A stretch of 64,000 nucleotides of DNA, from positions 1 to 64,000 of the forward strand of contig NZ_FNPF01000010.1 in the NCBI RefSeq assembly GCF_900107235.1, in the 5' to 3' direction. Shown here one piece after another: positions 53,635 through 62,459 of the stretch (the stretch's first letter is position 1; every line of letters begins with the position of its first letter). Below the pieces are notes generated by a model. The model saw only the letters and a list, made by a program, of their open reading frames with translations, was not told where the DNA came from and made no database searches. The position numbers were made by a program, and so were the translations under genes. This DNA comes from Citreimonas salinaria. GTDB taxonomy: Bacteria > Pseudomonadota > Alphaproteobacteria > Rhodobacterales > Rhodobacteraceae.

Positions 53635-54463
53635 GGACATCGACACTTTCAAGGAAATTCCGGTCGCCGAGATCGCGATCCTGTCGCGCATCCGGGCGGT
53701 TTCGACGGACGCCGTCGCCGCGCTAAGGCAGTCTTACGAGGATCACGGCGGCTTCACCACGCCAATCCACGTCCGCAAGGCGAAGTCCGGCTACGAGCTC
53801 ATCGACGGCGCGCACCGCCTGACGCTGGCGAACGAGCTGGGGCTGGAGACTATCCTCGCCCGTGTCTGGCACTGCAGCCAGGCCGAAGCGCGCTTCTTCG
53901 AGACGGATGCCAATCTCGCTATGGCGCACCTGACGCCGATCGGTCTGGCCCGCAGCCTCGCCGCCCGGCACGACGCGTATGTCAAGCTGCACCCGGAGAC
54001 GGCTGGCGGCGTGGCAGGTGGTCTGGCCCGACATGGCCAGCAACGGACAGAAATGTCCTTTGCTGATTTCGTGGGTGCGGTGCTGGGTGTCACGCCTCGG
54101 CAGGTCCGCCGCATCGTGAGCGCCGGGCGAACGCTCGCTCCTGACCAGGCGAAGGCTCTGGAAGCCGCGCCGCGCCGCGTTTCGATGAACGACCTCTACC
54201 AGCTGTCCAAGATCAACAACACGCCCGAGCGTTATGCGGTGGTCGAAGCCCTCGCCACCGGGACTGCGAAGAATGCCGCCACGGCCCGCAGGGCGTATCG
54301 GGCCGATCGAGGCGAAGGGCCCGCCCCGCGCGATGCAACGGAGGCAGGATACTTGCGTCTCGCCGACGCCTGGTGCCGCGCCAACAAGGCCGCGCGCCGT
54401 CGTTTTCTCGAGGAGCATGGCGACGACGTCGCCGCGGCCCTGGCCGAACTGGGTGACGCATGA
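53627..54463 (+). CDS. ParB-like protein of the prophage
   Basis: A 278-residue protein. The N-terminal ParB/Srx fold reads ISRIRAVSTDAVAALRQSYE-like LSRIRAVSTDAVAALRQSYE, then GFTTPIHVRKAKSGYELIDG AHRLTLANELG, which carries the G-x-H-R motif. A helix-turn-helix follows (FVGAVLGVTPRQVRRIVSAG). ParB-type proteins bind DNA sites; some are CTPases or nucleases. Placed directly before the transposase with a 4-base overlap. It may help replication-transposition or segregate phage DNA; this is inference. Confidence 0.8.
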   Translation: MAKDIDTFKEIPVAEIAILSRIRAVSTDAVAALRQSYEDHGGFTTPIHVRKAKSGYELIDGAHRLTLANELGLETILARVWHCSQAEARFFETDANLAMAHLTPIGLARSLAARHDAYVKLHPETAGGVAGGLARHGQQRTEMSFADFVGAVLGVTPRQVRRIVSAGRTLAPDQAKALEAAPRRVSMNDLYQLSKINNTPERYAVVEALATGTAKNAATARRAYRADRGEGPAPRDATEAGYLRLADAWCRANKAARRRFLEEHGDDVAAALAELGDA

Positions 54464-56565
54464 GCGAACCCGACGTCCCGCAGAAGACCTGGTGGAGCGC
54501 CGCCGAGATCGCCGCGGCGGATTTGCCCGACATGCCGGCGACCACGCGCGGCGTGAACGAGCATGCGCGGCGCAACGGCTGGGCGAACCAGCCCGGCAAG
54601 GTGCGGCGCCGGGCCGGACGGGGTGGCGGGCTCGAGTATCACCATAGCCTGTTCCCGACGCGCGCAGCGATTGCGCTCATCTCGGCAAAGGACCGGCCGA
54701 GCGAGCGGCTTGATCGAGCCGAGGCATGGGCCCAGTTCGACGCGGCGAAGGACAGCGCGAAGCGCAAGGCCGAGGGTCGGCTGGCGGCGCTGGACGAGAT
54801 CGATGCGCTCGAATGCGCGGGCCTCACCCGGTCTGAGGCGGTTCGAACCGCATCGGCGAAGCACGGCAAGAGCGAAAAGACGCTTTGGAACTGGATCGGA
54901 TTGGTGAACGGGATCGCGCATGCGGATCGGCTCGCCTACCTGGTGCCCGGCGCCGGCGGCTCCGCTCAGCCAAAGACCGAGGTTCCGGAACGCTTCCTTG
55001 AGCTAGTAAAATCGGCTTGGCTGACGCAGTCGGCTCCGGATCTTTCCGCCGCCTACAGCTGGGCGACCGACATTGCCCGGTCGGAAGCCGTGCAAACGGC
55101 ACCGCTCTGGAAGATCCGGCGCGTCATCAACGCCACAGTTCCCGACCACATTCGCATCTTTCACCGTGAAGGCGTGCACGGCCTGCGCCGGTACTTCCCC
55201 CACCAGACGCGTTCGAAGATGTCCATGCACGCGATGGAAGCCGTTCAGGGCGACTATCATAAGTTCGACGTCTTCGTGCTCTGGCCGGGCGAGCAAAAGC
55301 CGGTGCGAGTCCAGATGATCGCGTTCAGTGACATCTACTCCGGCAAGTTCCTTGCCTGGCGGCTGTCGATCACCGCGAACAGCCACACTGTGCAGCTGTG
55401 CTTCGGCGATCTTGTGAAGCGCTACGGCATCCCTTTTCATGCCCTGCTGGACAACGGCCGCGAGTTCGCAGCGAAGGCGATGACAGGGGGCACTCCGACG
55501 CGGTTCCGCTTCAAGATCCGCGACGACGATGTGCCCGGGCTTCTGACCATGCTGGGCGTCCACGTTCACTGGGCGCAACCCGCGTGGGGTCAGGCCAAGC
55601 CGATCGAGCGGGCATTCAAGGACTTCTGCGCCCGTGTCGCCAAGCACCCCGCCTTCGTCGGCGCCTACACCGGCAACCGTCCCGACGCGAAGCCCGAGAA
55701 CTACGGCGACCGGGCGATCCCATTGTCCGAGTTCAAGGCAGTCCTCGAGCGCGAGATCGCCGCGCACAACGCACGGCGCGATCGCCGGTCCGACGTGGCC
55801 TTCAAACGCTCCTTCGACGATGTGTTCAACGAGAGCTACAAGACCTCGCCGGTCCGCAAGGCGACCGAGGAACAGCAGCTCCTGTGGCTGCTGCGCGCTG
55901 AGGGCGTGCGAGGCGACAGCAAGAACGGCGAGCTCAAGCTCTACGGCCACCGATATTGGGCTCCGTGGATGTACCAGGTCGCCGGCCAGAAAGTCGTCGC
56001 GCGCTTCGATCCCGATGCCTTGCTCGATGGCTTGCGGATCTACGATCTGGAGGGTCGCTATCTTGGCGACGCCGACGTCCTCGCGCCGGGAGACTTCCTG
56101 TCGGTCGACGACGCACGCGATCACGCGCGCAAGCTCTCGGCCTTCGCGAAGGCTACGAAAGCGGAGGCAGCCGCCCACAAGGCTCTGACGGACACTGAGA
56201 TTGCCGCGAGACTGCGCGCTGCCGGCCAAACGGTTCAGGCCGACGATCTGCCGGAGGCCGAGGTGGTGCGCCTGGTACCCAACCACCGTCAAGCGCCGAA
56301 GTCTGCCGTGCGCCGTCCGACCACCGACGAGGTCGAGGCCGAGGCGCGCCTGGAAGCCCAGGTCACGCGGCTTTCCGAGCACCGCCCGGCGCAACCCGAG
56401 GACGACCCGCAGACCCGCTTCGACCGGGCGCTGGAGCTGGAGGCCATAGAGGCCGACGGCCACCCCCTGACCGAGCAGCAGCGGCTCTGGCTCACCGAGT
56501 ACAGCCAGTCCGCTGAATACCGGGCCTGGACGCGCATGCGCGCCAGCGCCGCCAAAGACGAATAA
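54460..56565 (+). CDS. MuA-like DDE transposase
   Basis: The 701-residue protein has the MuA domain order: a winged-helix enhancer-binding part (WWSAAEIAAADLPDMPATTR, then GWANQPGKVRRRAGRGGGLEY), end-binding helices around 100-200, the DDE core with Asp265 in QGDYHKF, Asp331 in LLDNGREF and Glu383 in KPIERAFKDF, and a C-terminal region for MuB binding. It cuts phage ends and joins them to target DNA for lysogenisation and replicative transposition. Length and motifs look intact. Confidence 0.95.
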   Translation: MSEPDVPQKTWWSAAEIAAADLPDMPATTRGVNEHARRNGWANQPGKVRRRAGRGGGLEYHHSLFPTRAAIALISAKDRPSERLDRAEAWAQFDAAKDSAKRKAEGRLAALDEIDALECAGLTRSEAVRTASAKHGKSEKTLWNWIGLVNGIAHADRLAYLVPGAGGSAQPKTEVPERFLELVKSAWLTQSAPDLSAAYSWATDIARSEAVQTAPLWKIRRVINATVPDHIRIFHREGVHGLRRYFPHQTRSKMSMHAMEAVQGDYHKFDVFVLWPGEQKPVRVQMIAFSDIYSGKFLAWRLSITANSHTVQLCFGDLVKRYGIPFHALLDNGREFAAKAMTGGTPTRFRFKIRDDDVPGLLTMLGVHVHWAQPAWGQAKPIERAFKDFCARVAKHPAFVGAYTGNRPDAKPENYGDRAIPLSEFKAVLEREIAAHNARRDRRSDVAFKRSFDDVFNESYKTSPVRKATEEQQLLWLLRAEGVRGDSKNGELKLYGHRYWAPWMYQVAGQKVVARFDPDALLDGLRIYDLEGRYLGDADVLAPGDFLSVDDARDHARKLSAFAKATKAEAAAHKALTDTEIAARLRAAGQTVQADDLPEAEVVRLVPNHRQAPKSAVRRPTTDEVEAEARLEAQVTRLSEHRPAQPEDDPQTRFDRALELEAIEADGHPLTEQQRLWLTEYSQSAEYRAWTRMRASAAKDE

Positions 56566-56584
56566 CGAGGGAGAGGAGCAGAGA

Positions 56585-57364
56585 ATGATCCCCGCAAGCA
56601 TCGCCCCGCTGCGCAACGTCGGCGTCCTGATGGCGCTGGTCGAGCAGGTGCAGAACCGGACCTTCGGCCTGCCCGGCATGGCCACATATTACGGCCCCTC
56701 GGGCTGGGGCAAGACCACCGGCGTGACCTTCGTCGCGAACGAGTTCAACGCCTACGTCATACAGGTCAAGGATTGCTGGACGCCGACCTACCTCGCCGAG
56801 GCCATCATGCGCGAGATGGGTCTGCCCGCGGTGCGCGGCGTCGCCCGCATGGTCGACACGATCGGCGCGCAACTGGCCCGCACCGATCGGCCGTTGATCA
56901 TAGACGACGCACAGTACCTGCTGCGCAAGCGCATGATCGAGCTCACCCGCGATCTCTACGAGAGCTGTCAGGCCCCGGTCATCCTCGTTGGCGAGGAAAA
57001 GCTGCCGCAGGACCTGACGCGCTGGGAGAACATCCACAACCGGATGCTGGCGTGGGAGCCCGCCCTGCCGTGCAACCAGGCCGATGCCGAGCAGCTCGCC
57101 CTGATCTACGCCAGCGGTCTCGATGTCGACACGGACCTGCTGCGCGCGATCGTCGATGCCTCTGGCGGATCCATCCGCCGCGTCGCCGTCAACCTCGGCC
57201 GCGTCCGCGAGCTGGCGCGCACGCGGGGCGCCAAGCGCGCCGATCTGTCGATGTGGGGCGACCGCGCCTTCCACACCGGACAGCCGCCCGCCGTCCGCCA
57301 GGTCGAGGACTTCCGCAGCAGCCGTGGATCGGCCGCGGTCACGCGCAAGAAGGGTGCCGCATGA
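56585..57364 (+). CDS. MuB-like AAA ATPase, target-site selection
   Basis: 259 residues with Walker A YGPSGWGKTTG at about 36-46 and Walker B RPLIIDDAQYL near 100-110, followed by ILVGEEKLPQDL. MuB binds DNA with ATP, chooses the target and activates MuA, and gives target immunity. GAGAGGAG precedes the ATG. Directly follows the transposase gene, as in Mu. Confidence 0.93.
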   Translation: MIPASIAPLRNVGVLMALVEQVQNRTFGLPGMATYYGPSGWGKTTGVTFVANEFNAYVIQVKDCWTPTYLAEAIMREMGLPAVRGVARMVDTIGAQLARTDRPLIIDDAQYLLRKRMIELTRDLYESCQAPVILVGEEKLPQDLTRWENIHNRMLAWEPALPCNQADAEQLALIYASGLDVDTDLLRAIVDASGGSIRRVAVNLGRVRELARTRGAKRADLSMWGDRAFHTGQPPAVRQVEDFRSSRGSAAVTRKKGAA

Positions 57365-57915
57365 CCGACGCCCGCCGTACCGCCGAAGCCCGCCGCACCG
57401 CCGCGCTGGAGAGGGTCCGCTCGATGGGCGAGTTTTGCGTCGAGGATCTGATGAAGCGCGTAGGCCTCCCGGTCGCCACTGCTCGATCGTACATCCGCCG
57501 CTGGCAAGACGACGGCGCGATCGTGCTCTCCCGCAAGGATGATCGCATCCGCTACTACATCGCTGCCGAGCAGCGCGTCGATCTGGTGACCGTCGCCCAG
57601 GACGTGAAAACGCCCGAGGGCAACATGTGGCGCGCGATGCGCCAATACCGCCAGTTCAGCCCGCTCGACATCACGCTCGTGTCGAACGCGGGCGGCGTCG
57701 AGGTCAGCATCGAGAAGGCCCGGTCCTACTGCCGTGCCCTTCTGGAGGCCGGATACCTGAAGGTCATCGACCGGGCCGTCCCGGGGCGTCGCGAGGCGAT
57801 GTACCGCCTGATCGCGAACACCGGTCCGGACGCGCCTGTCGTCCGGCGTGTCTCGGTGCTGCACGATCCCAACACCGACGAGTTCCTGCCGCAGGGCCGG
57901 AGGGCACGGGCATGA
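57361..57915 (+). CDS. phage winged-helix protein
   Basis: 184 residues with two winged-helix-like parts: FCVEDLMKRVGLPVATARSY IRRWQDDGAIVLSRK and SPLDITLVSNAGGVEVSIEK ARSYCRALLEAGYLKV. Such a protein is found after MuB in several Mu-like phages of alphaproteobacteria; role unknown, probably DNA binding. The ATG overlaps the muB stop. Confidence 0.7.
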   Translation: MTDARRTAEARRTAALERVRSMGEFCVEDLMKRVGLPVATARSYIRRWQDDGAIVLSRKDDRIRYYIAAEQRVDLVTVAQDVKTPEGNMWRAMRQYRQFSPLDITLVSNAGGVEVSIEKARSYCRALLEAGYLKVIDRAVPGRREAMYRLIANTGPDAPVVRRVSVLHDPNTDEFLPQGRRARA

Positions 57916-58274
57916 GCGCGCTGGACACCGCCCGCGACGCACATGGCGTCGACCTGCCCGACTGGATCGAGGCGCTTGCGCGCGAGTGCGACCGCACCAG
58001 CCAAAACCGGGCCGCACAGACCATCGGCTACACGGCCGGCGCTGTCAGCGCGGTCCTGCGCGGAAAGTACGCAGCCGGCACCAAGTCGATCGAGACCAGC
58101 GTTCGCGGCACCCTGATGGCCGAGACGGTCGAATGCCCGGTCTTGGGCGAGATCGGCAAGCAGGTCTGCCTGAAATGGCGCCGGCGGTCGCGGGATTTCC
58201 GGAACGGGAATTCGATGGACGTGACCATGTTCCGCGCCTGCGCCCGCTGCCCCCGCAACTCGGAGGACGGCTGA
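57912..58274 (+). CDS. phage helix-turn-helix protein with cysteine tail
   Basis: 120 residues: CDRTSQNRAAQTIGYTAGAV SAVLRGKY is a Cro/CI-type helix-turn-helix; the C-terminus carries CPVLGEIGKQVCLKWRRRSR and RACARCP, four cysteines that may bind zinc. Overlaps neighbours on both sides. Likely a transcription regulator of the early region. Confidence 0.65.
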   Translation: MSALDTARDAHGVDLPDWIEALARECDRTSQNRAAQTIGYTAGAVSAVLRGKYAAGTKSIETSVRGTLMAETVECPVLGEIGKQVCLKWRRRSRDFRNGNSMDVTMFRACARCPRNSEDG

Positions 58275-58663
58275 TGGCCCATACGAACGCCGAGATCCTG
58301 CGGTTGGCCCGCGAGAGGGTTCGCCCGATCGAGATCGCGGAGCAGCTCGATGTCAGCCCGGACACTGTTTACTCCTGCATCACCACCGCGCGCCGGCGCG
58401 GCGAGGACATTCCACGCTTCGTGGGAGGCCCTCGCCCAGGCACCACGCGGACTCTGTGCCAGACCCGGATCAAGCTGACCCCCTTCATGCGGGTTTGCTT
58501 TGAGAAACCCGCCGTACGGCGGGGCCTGTCGATCGCGGACCTCGCCGAGCGCCTGCTCGACCAGCTGGCCGAGGAGCCGTCGCTGATCGACGCGGTGCTG
58601 GACGATAGCCCCGCCGCGCCCCCCGCCACCGTCACTGAACCCACGAACACAGGAGAGCACTGA
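58274..58663 (+). CDS. phage HTH protein
   Basis: 129 residues. AEILRLARERVRPIEIAEQL DVSPDTVYSCITTARRRG is a resolvase/sigma-like helix-turn-helix. RGLSIADLAERLLDQLAEEP suggests a ribbon-helix-helix-like C-terminal part. Function unknown; coupled to the gene before by ATG/TGA overlap. Confidence 0.6.
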   Translation: MAHTNAEILRLARERVRPIEIAEQLDVSPDTVYSCITTARRRGEDIPRFVGGPRPGTTRTLCQTRIKLTPFMRVCFEKPAVRRGLSIADLAERLLDQLAEEPSLIDAVLDDSPAAPPATVTEPTNTGEH

Positions 58664-58902
58664 TGCGTATCCGACCCCTCACCGAAGGCGAGATGCTGAG
58701 CCTTGCCGGCTCCGCGATCGCCAAGATCGACGGCAAGGGCCGTCGCGGCACGTCCATGGTCACCTATGACGAGATCGAGGCCATGGCCGCGCTGATCGAG
58801 TGCACCGGCGCGGGCCCGGCCTGTCAGCAGGCGCACCACGCTGTGCTGGCGGGCGTCGCCGACGCCGCCCGCGCCACTTCCAGCCAGGAGACGATCCAAT
58901 GA
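58663..58902 (+). CDS. phage small hypothetical protein
   Basis: 79 residues (RIRPLTEGEMLSLAGSAIAK; later YDEIEAMAALIECTG). GGAGAG lies upstream of the ATG. Not recognised. Confidence 0.5.
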   Translation: MRIRPLTEGEMLSLAGSAIAKIDGKGRRGTSMVTYDEIEAMAALIECTGAGPACQQAHHAVLAGVADAARATSSQETIQ

Positions 58903-59558
58903 ATGAGCATTCTACCCCCACGCCGGCCCCGGTCCCCGATGGCCGGATCACCGTCAACGGCGACATCTGCCTCGGCGACGGCCGTGGCGGCTACACGCCG
59001 GTCCGGTTCATCAAGCCGCAGCACCTGCTCGAGGACGAAACGGTCCGGAAGATCATGGGCTTCGCGCTGGCGCTGAGCGCGCAGGTCTCGCGGTTCAAGC
59101 AGCACACCTACGAGGACCTCGGTGCCTTCGACGCCATCCTCGACCAGGAATACGGCCTGACCAAGGGCGGCAAGAAGGGCAACCGGACCTACCAGACCCA
59201 CGACGGCCTGATGAAGATCGAGGTCCGCGTCGCCGACCTGCTCGACTTCGGCCCGGAGCTCCAGGTCGCCAAGCAGCTGCTCGACGAGTGCCTGAACGAA
59301 TGGTCGGCCGACAGCCGGCCCGAGGTGCGTGCGCTGATCACGAACACCTTCAACACCGACAAGGAGGGCCAGGTGAACCGCGCCCTGCTGTTCACGCTGC
59401 TGCGGCTCGATGTCGAGGACAAGCGCTGGAACCGCGCGATGGACGCGATCCGCGAGGCGATCCGCGTGGTGGGCTCGAAGACCTACTACCGGATCCAGAT
59501 GCGCGAGAGCTTCGACGCGCCCTGGCAGACGGTCACCATCGACCTGGCGAAGGCGTGA
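58899..59558 (+). CDS. DUF3164 family phage protein
   Basis: 219 residues with the DUF3164 pattern: VRKIMGFALALSAQVSRFKQ HTYEDLGAFDAILDQEYG, then KGNRTYQTHDGLMKIEVRVA, ALITNTFNTDKEGQVNRALL and a C-terminal IREAIRVVGSKTYYRIQMRE. Members sit in Mu-like early regions; proposed to affect DNA processing but not shown. Overlaps the previous gene by four bases. Confidence 0.88.
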   Translation: MNEHSTPTPAPVPDGRITVNGDICLGDGRGGYTPVRFIKPQHLLEDETVRKIMGFALALSAQVSRFKQHTYEDLGAFDAILDQEYGLTKGGKKGNRTYQTHDGLMKIEVRVADLLDFGPELQVAKQLLDECLNEWSADSRPEVRALITNTFNTDKEGQVNRALLFTLLRLDVEDKRWNRAMDAIREAIRVVGSKTYYRIQMRESFDAPWQTVTIDLAKA

Positions 59559-59568
59559 GGGCGGCACC

Positions 59569-59823
59569 ATGGATGACACCACCGAATCCTACGGCGTCGC
59601 CGCCGGCGAGCTGAAGCAGTTCATCGAGCGGTACGAGCGGCTCGAGGTCGAGAAGAAGGAGATCGCCGACCAGCAGAAGGAGGTCATGGCCGAGGCCAAG
59701 GGGCGCGGCTACGACACCAAGGTTCTGCGCAAGGTCATCGCTCTTCGCAAGCGCGAGCCCGACGACATCGCCGAGGAAGAAGCGGTGCTCGAGATGTACA
59801 AGTCCGCGATGGGCATGGCCTGA
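59569..59823 (+). CDS. GapR-like (DUF2312) nucleoid-associated protein
   Basis: 84 residues: AGELKQFIERYERLEVEKKE, QQKEVMAEAKGRGYDTKVLR KVIALRKREPDDIAEEEAVL pattern matches GapR along its length. In Caulobacter GapR clamps overtwisted DNA ahead of polymerases and helps replication and chromosome structure. A phage copy could manage supercoiling during replicative transposition or adjust host control. Whether the tetramer-forming lysines are intact cannot be checked here. Confidence 0.88.
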   Translation: MDDTTESYGVAAGELKQFIERYERLEVEKKEIADQQKEVMAEAKGRGYDTKVLRKVIALRKREPDDIAEEEAVLEMYKSAMGMA

Positions 59824-60266
59824 TGACCGCCTCGATCCGCCTCATCCACGTCGCCTGCCGCGAGCTGAGCATCGACGCGGACACGCGTCGCACCATGCAG
59901 GAGCGCCTGACGGGCAAGGCGTCCCTCAAGGACATGTCCCAGCCCGAGCTGGAGGTGATCCTGGGCGCACTGAAGGGCCGCGGGTTCAAGCCCAAGGGCG
60001 GACGGCGCGCCAAAGCACCGCGAGGCGACCTGCGCCTGGTGCACGTCCTGTGGCGCGCGCTGGGCGATGCCGGCCAGCTGGAACGCCCCGACCGCGCCGG
60101 CCTGAACGCCTTCGTCCGCAGCCGGTTCGAGAAGGCGTGGGGCAGCGTTCCGGCCGACATCGACATGCTGCGCGACGCGGACAAGATCGATGCCGTCATC
60201 CAGGCGCTGCGCGCGTGGATCGACCGCGCCGGCATCGAGTTCGACTGGAGCGGGGTGCGCCGGTGA
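59823..60266 (+). CDS. Mu gp16/GemA-like protein
   Basis: 147 residues with the gp16 plan: IRLIHVACRELSIDADTRRT MQERLTGKASLKDMSQPELE, a basic linker (FKPKGGRRAKAP), then DLRLVHVLWRALGDAG and PADIDMLRDADKIDAVIQAL RAWI. In Mu GemA alters host gyrase expression and replication-related genes. Start overlaps the GapR-like stop. Confidence 0.82.
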   Translation: MTASIRLIHVACRELSIDADTRRTMQERLTGKASLKDMSQPELEVILGALKGRGFKPKGGRRAKAPRGDLRLVHVLWRALGDAGQLERPDRAGLNAFVRSRFEKAWGSVPADIDMLRDADKIDAVIQALRAWIDRAGIEFDWSGVRR

Positions 60267-60526
60267 AAAAGCCCCGTTTCCATGTCACCGATCATGCCCT
60301 GCTCCGCTACTTCGAGCGCGCGCAGGGCATAGACGTGGAAGCCCTGCGATGTTCCCTCGGGCGGCGGATCGACGCGGCCTGCGAAGGCCATAAAGGCATG
60401 AACGGTGTTGTCATCGAGGGAATGCGATTCCACCTCGAAGGCGAGACCGTTGTGACGGCGTGGGAGCATAACCAGCCCCTACGCGGCCGGGGCCGTCGAA
60501 TGCCCCGCGTCGAGGTGGACGAATGA
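60263..60526 (+). CDS. phage small protein
   Basis: 87 residues starting with GTG: FHVTDHALLRYFERAQGIDV, then VIEGMRFHLEGETVVTAWEH. The first block (HALLRYFER-x-x-G-I-D-V) is seen in small phage proteins after gp16 and in toxin-like folds; its role is not known to me. Confidence 0.6.
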   Translation: MKKPRFHVTDHALLRYFERAQGIDVEALRCSLGRRIDAACEGHKGMNGVVIEGMRFHLEGETVVTAWEHNQPLRGRGRRMPRVEVDE

Positions 60527-60924
60527 CCAGCACCCCCGCCATCCGCTACCCGCGCCACCCCGCCAACCTCGACCCGTTCGTCGAGATGCTCGGCCCTGCG
60601 CTGACGGTGGAGTTCCTGCTCAAGTTCGGCGGCTCCACCATCTACTTTCCGAACGACCCGAAGGGCAAATCGGAGGCCGAAGCGCTCGTCGGACCGCTTC
60701 GGCTCAAGGCCCTGGGCAAGCGGCTGCCGCATGACCGGGCGCGCGTTCCGACCGCGCGCGGCTGGGTCGCCCACGCGTTGAGAGCGGAAGGCCGCTCGGT
60801 CGCGGAGATTGCTCGGCTCTGTGGGCGTTCGGATGTCCAGGTCCGCTCCTACCTCAAGAGTTCGCCGCACGGCGCGAGCCATCCGGCCGAAGCGCCTGAG
60901 AGTCGGCAGCTGCGGCTGTTCTGA
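60523..60924 (+). CDS. Mor-like middle-operon transcription activator
   Basis: 133 residues: DPFVEMLGPALTVEFLLKFG GSTIYFPNDP in the N-terminal dimer part and the HTH SVAEIARLCGRSDVQVRSYL. The layout is that of Mor/C activators of Mu, which switch on middle or late promoters. The gap of 73 bases after it, before the endolysin, is the only sizeable break in this region and is the expected place for its target promoter. Confidence 0.75.
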   Translation: MTSTPAIRYPRHPANLDPFVEMLGPALTVEFLLKFGGSTIYFPNDPKGKSEAEALVGPLRLKALGKRLPHDRARVPTARGWVAHALRAEGRSVAEIARLCGRSDVQVRSYLKSSPHGASHPAEAPESRQLRLF

Positions 60925-60997
60925 CCGGGCAAACCCTTGCGTCCGTAACACCCCCGTTCAAACCGGCATTCTGGCTCCATCCAAAGGAGCTTCTACA

Positions 60998-61618
60998 ATG
61001 TCCGATCGACCCACCGTCCGACAGATCGCCGACGAGATCGTCGCCCGCGAAGGCGGGTTCGTGAACGATCGTGACGATCCCGGCGGCGCCACCAACCACG
61101 GCGTCACGATCCATACGATGCGCCGGCTGGGGCTGGACCTCGATCGCGACGGCGACGTCGACGTGGCCGACGTGAAGCGCCTCAGTCGCGACCAGGCGAT
61201 CGACATCTTCATCGAGCACTACTTCCGGAAGCCGCGCATCGCGGCCCTGCCCGAGGCTCTGCACGCGACCCTCTTCGACATGCAGGTCAACGCCGGCTCC
61301 AACGCCGTGAAGATCCTGCAGCAGCTGCTGGCGGATCTCGGTTACGACATCGCCGTCGATGGCGCGATCGGGCCGCAGACCATCCGGATCGCGCAGGCGG
61401 CTTATGACGAAGCCGACGGCGACCTGGTGGACGCTTACGGCATCGCTCGGCGTAACTACTACCTCAGCCTCGCGGATCGCCGGCCGGCCTCGCGCAAGTA
61501 CGCCCGCACCCGCGCAGGCGGCAAGGGCGGCTGGATTAAGCGGGCCGAGGAGTTCATCTCGCCCGAGTTCCACATGACGGGGGCCGAGTTCGCCGCCCGG
61601 GTGTCGGCATGGGGCTGA
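60998..61618 (+). CDS. glycoside hydrolase family 108 endolysin
   Basis: 206 residues: EIVAREGGFVNDRDDPGGAT NHGVT has the catalytic Glu18 and the D-x-P-G-G-x-T-N signature, then a peptidoglycan-binding-like C-terminal half (DLGYDIAVDGAIGPQTIRIA). It cleaves the cell wall glycan at lysis. No signal peptide is seen, so it relies on the holin encoded next. CAAAGGAGC precedes the ATG. Confidence 0.92.
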   Translation: MSDRPTVRQIADEIVAREGGFVNDRDDPGGATNHGVTIHTMRRLGLDLDRDGDVDVADVKRLSRDQAIDIFIEHYFRKPRIAALPEALHATLFDMQVNAGSNAVKILQQLLADLGYDIAVDGAIGPQTIRIAQAAYDEADGDLVDAYGIARRNYYLSLADRRPASRKYARTRAGGKGGWIKRAEEFISPEFHMTGAEFAARVSAWG

Positions 61619-62172
61619 ACTGGCTGGCTGCGCTGTTCGGCGGCGGGCGCAACGTCGTCGCCGAGACGGCCGAGGTCTTCCGCGTCAACGCCGAAAAGCA
61701 GTCCGGCCGCGTCCATGAAGCCGGCAATGCGGCCCTGGCGCAGTTCGCGGCCGAATTCGGCGGCACCAGGACCACCTGGTTCGACGGGTTCGTCGACGGT
61801 CTGAACCGTCTGCCGCGCCCGCTGATGGCGTTCGGCACCATCGGCCTGTTCGCGGCCGCGATGGCCGACCCCGTCTGGTTCGCCGCCCGCATGGTGGCGC
61901 TTCAGCAGGTGCCAGAGCCGCTCTGGTATCTCCTCGGCGCGATCGTCGGCTTCTTCTTCGGGGCCCGCGAATTGCACAAGTCGCGCTCGATTCAGGCGCC
62001 GCGCCCCGAGGCTGTACGCAATGCGGTCGAGACCATCCGCGAGATCGAGGGCCTGGGCGCCGAGCCGGCGCCCGTTACCGAGCAACCCGAGCCTCGGGCC
62101 AGGCGCCCGCCCGGGAGCAATCCGGCCCTCGACGCCATCATCGCCCGCCGCCAGGAAAGGAAGGCCCCATGA
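61609..62172 (+). CDS. three-TM holin (GTA_holin_3TM type)
   Basis: 187 residues: LPRPLMAFGTIGLFAAAMAD P and PLWYLLGAIVGFFFGARELH are the clear hydrophobic segments, preceded by a polar head with WFDGFVDGLNRLPRP. The pattern matches holins found in Rhodobacter gene-transfer-agent-like and Mu-like phages. The C-terminal tail is proline-rich and basic. Overlaps the endolysin end. Confidence 0.82.
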   Translation: MGLNWLAALFGGGRNVVAETAEVFRVNAEKQSGRVHEAGNAALAQFAAEFGGTRTTWFDGFVDGLNRLPRPLMAFGTIGLFAAAMADPVWFAARMVALQQVPEPLWYLLGAIVGFFFGARELHKSRSIQAPRPEAVRNAVETIREIEGLGAEPAPVTEQPEPRARRPPGSNPALDAIIARRQERKAP

Positions 62173-62459
62173 AGAGTCTGATCGCGGCGTTCGTCGTCAC
62201 GCTGTTTGCCACCAGCGCCATCGCGCAATCCGGCTGCGTCCCTCACGCCGACGCGATGGAGGTCCGTGCTGGAACTCACAGCGAGGAGCGGATCGGCATG
62301 GGTCTGTCGGCCAACGGCACACTCATGGAAATCTGGGCCAACCACGACACGGGCACCTGGACGATCCTGCGCGTGCTGCCTAGCGGCATTGCCTGCATCG
62401 CGGAGCTGGGCTCGCATTTCATGCTGTACGAAGTCACGCCCGGGGGCGCGCCGACGTGA
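62169..62459 (+). CDS. secreted small phage protein
   Basis: 96 residues with a signal peptide (KSLIAAFVVTLFATSAIAQS) and two cysteines in the mature part. It sits between holin and gp25-like genes, a place where spanin or lysis-control proteins often occur, but no lipobox is seen. Not recognised. Confidence 0.55.
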   Translation: MKSLIAAFVVTLFATSAIAQSGCVPHADAMEVRAGTHSEERIGMGLSANGTLMEIWANHDTGTWTILRVLPSGIACIAELGSHFMLYEVTPGGAPT

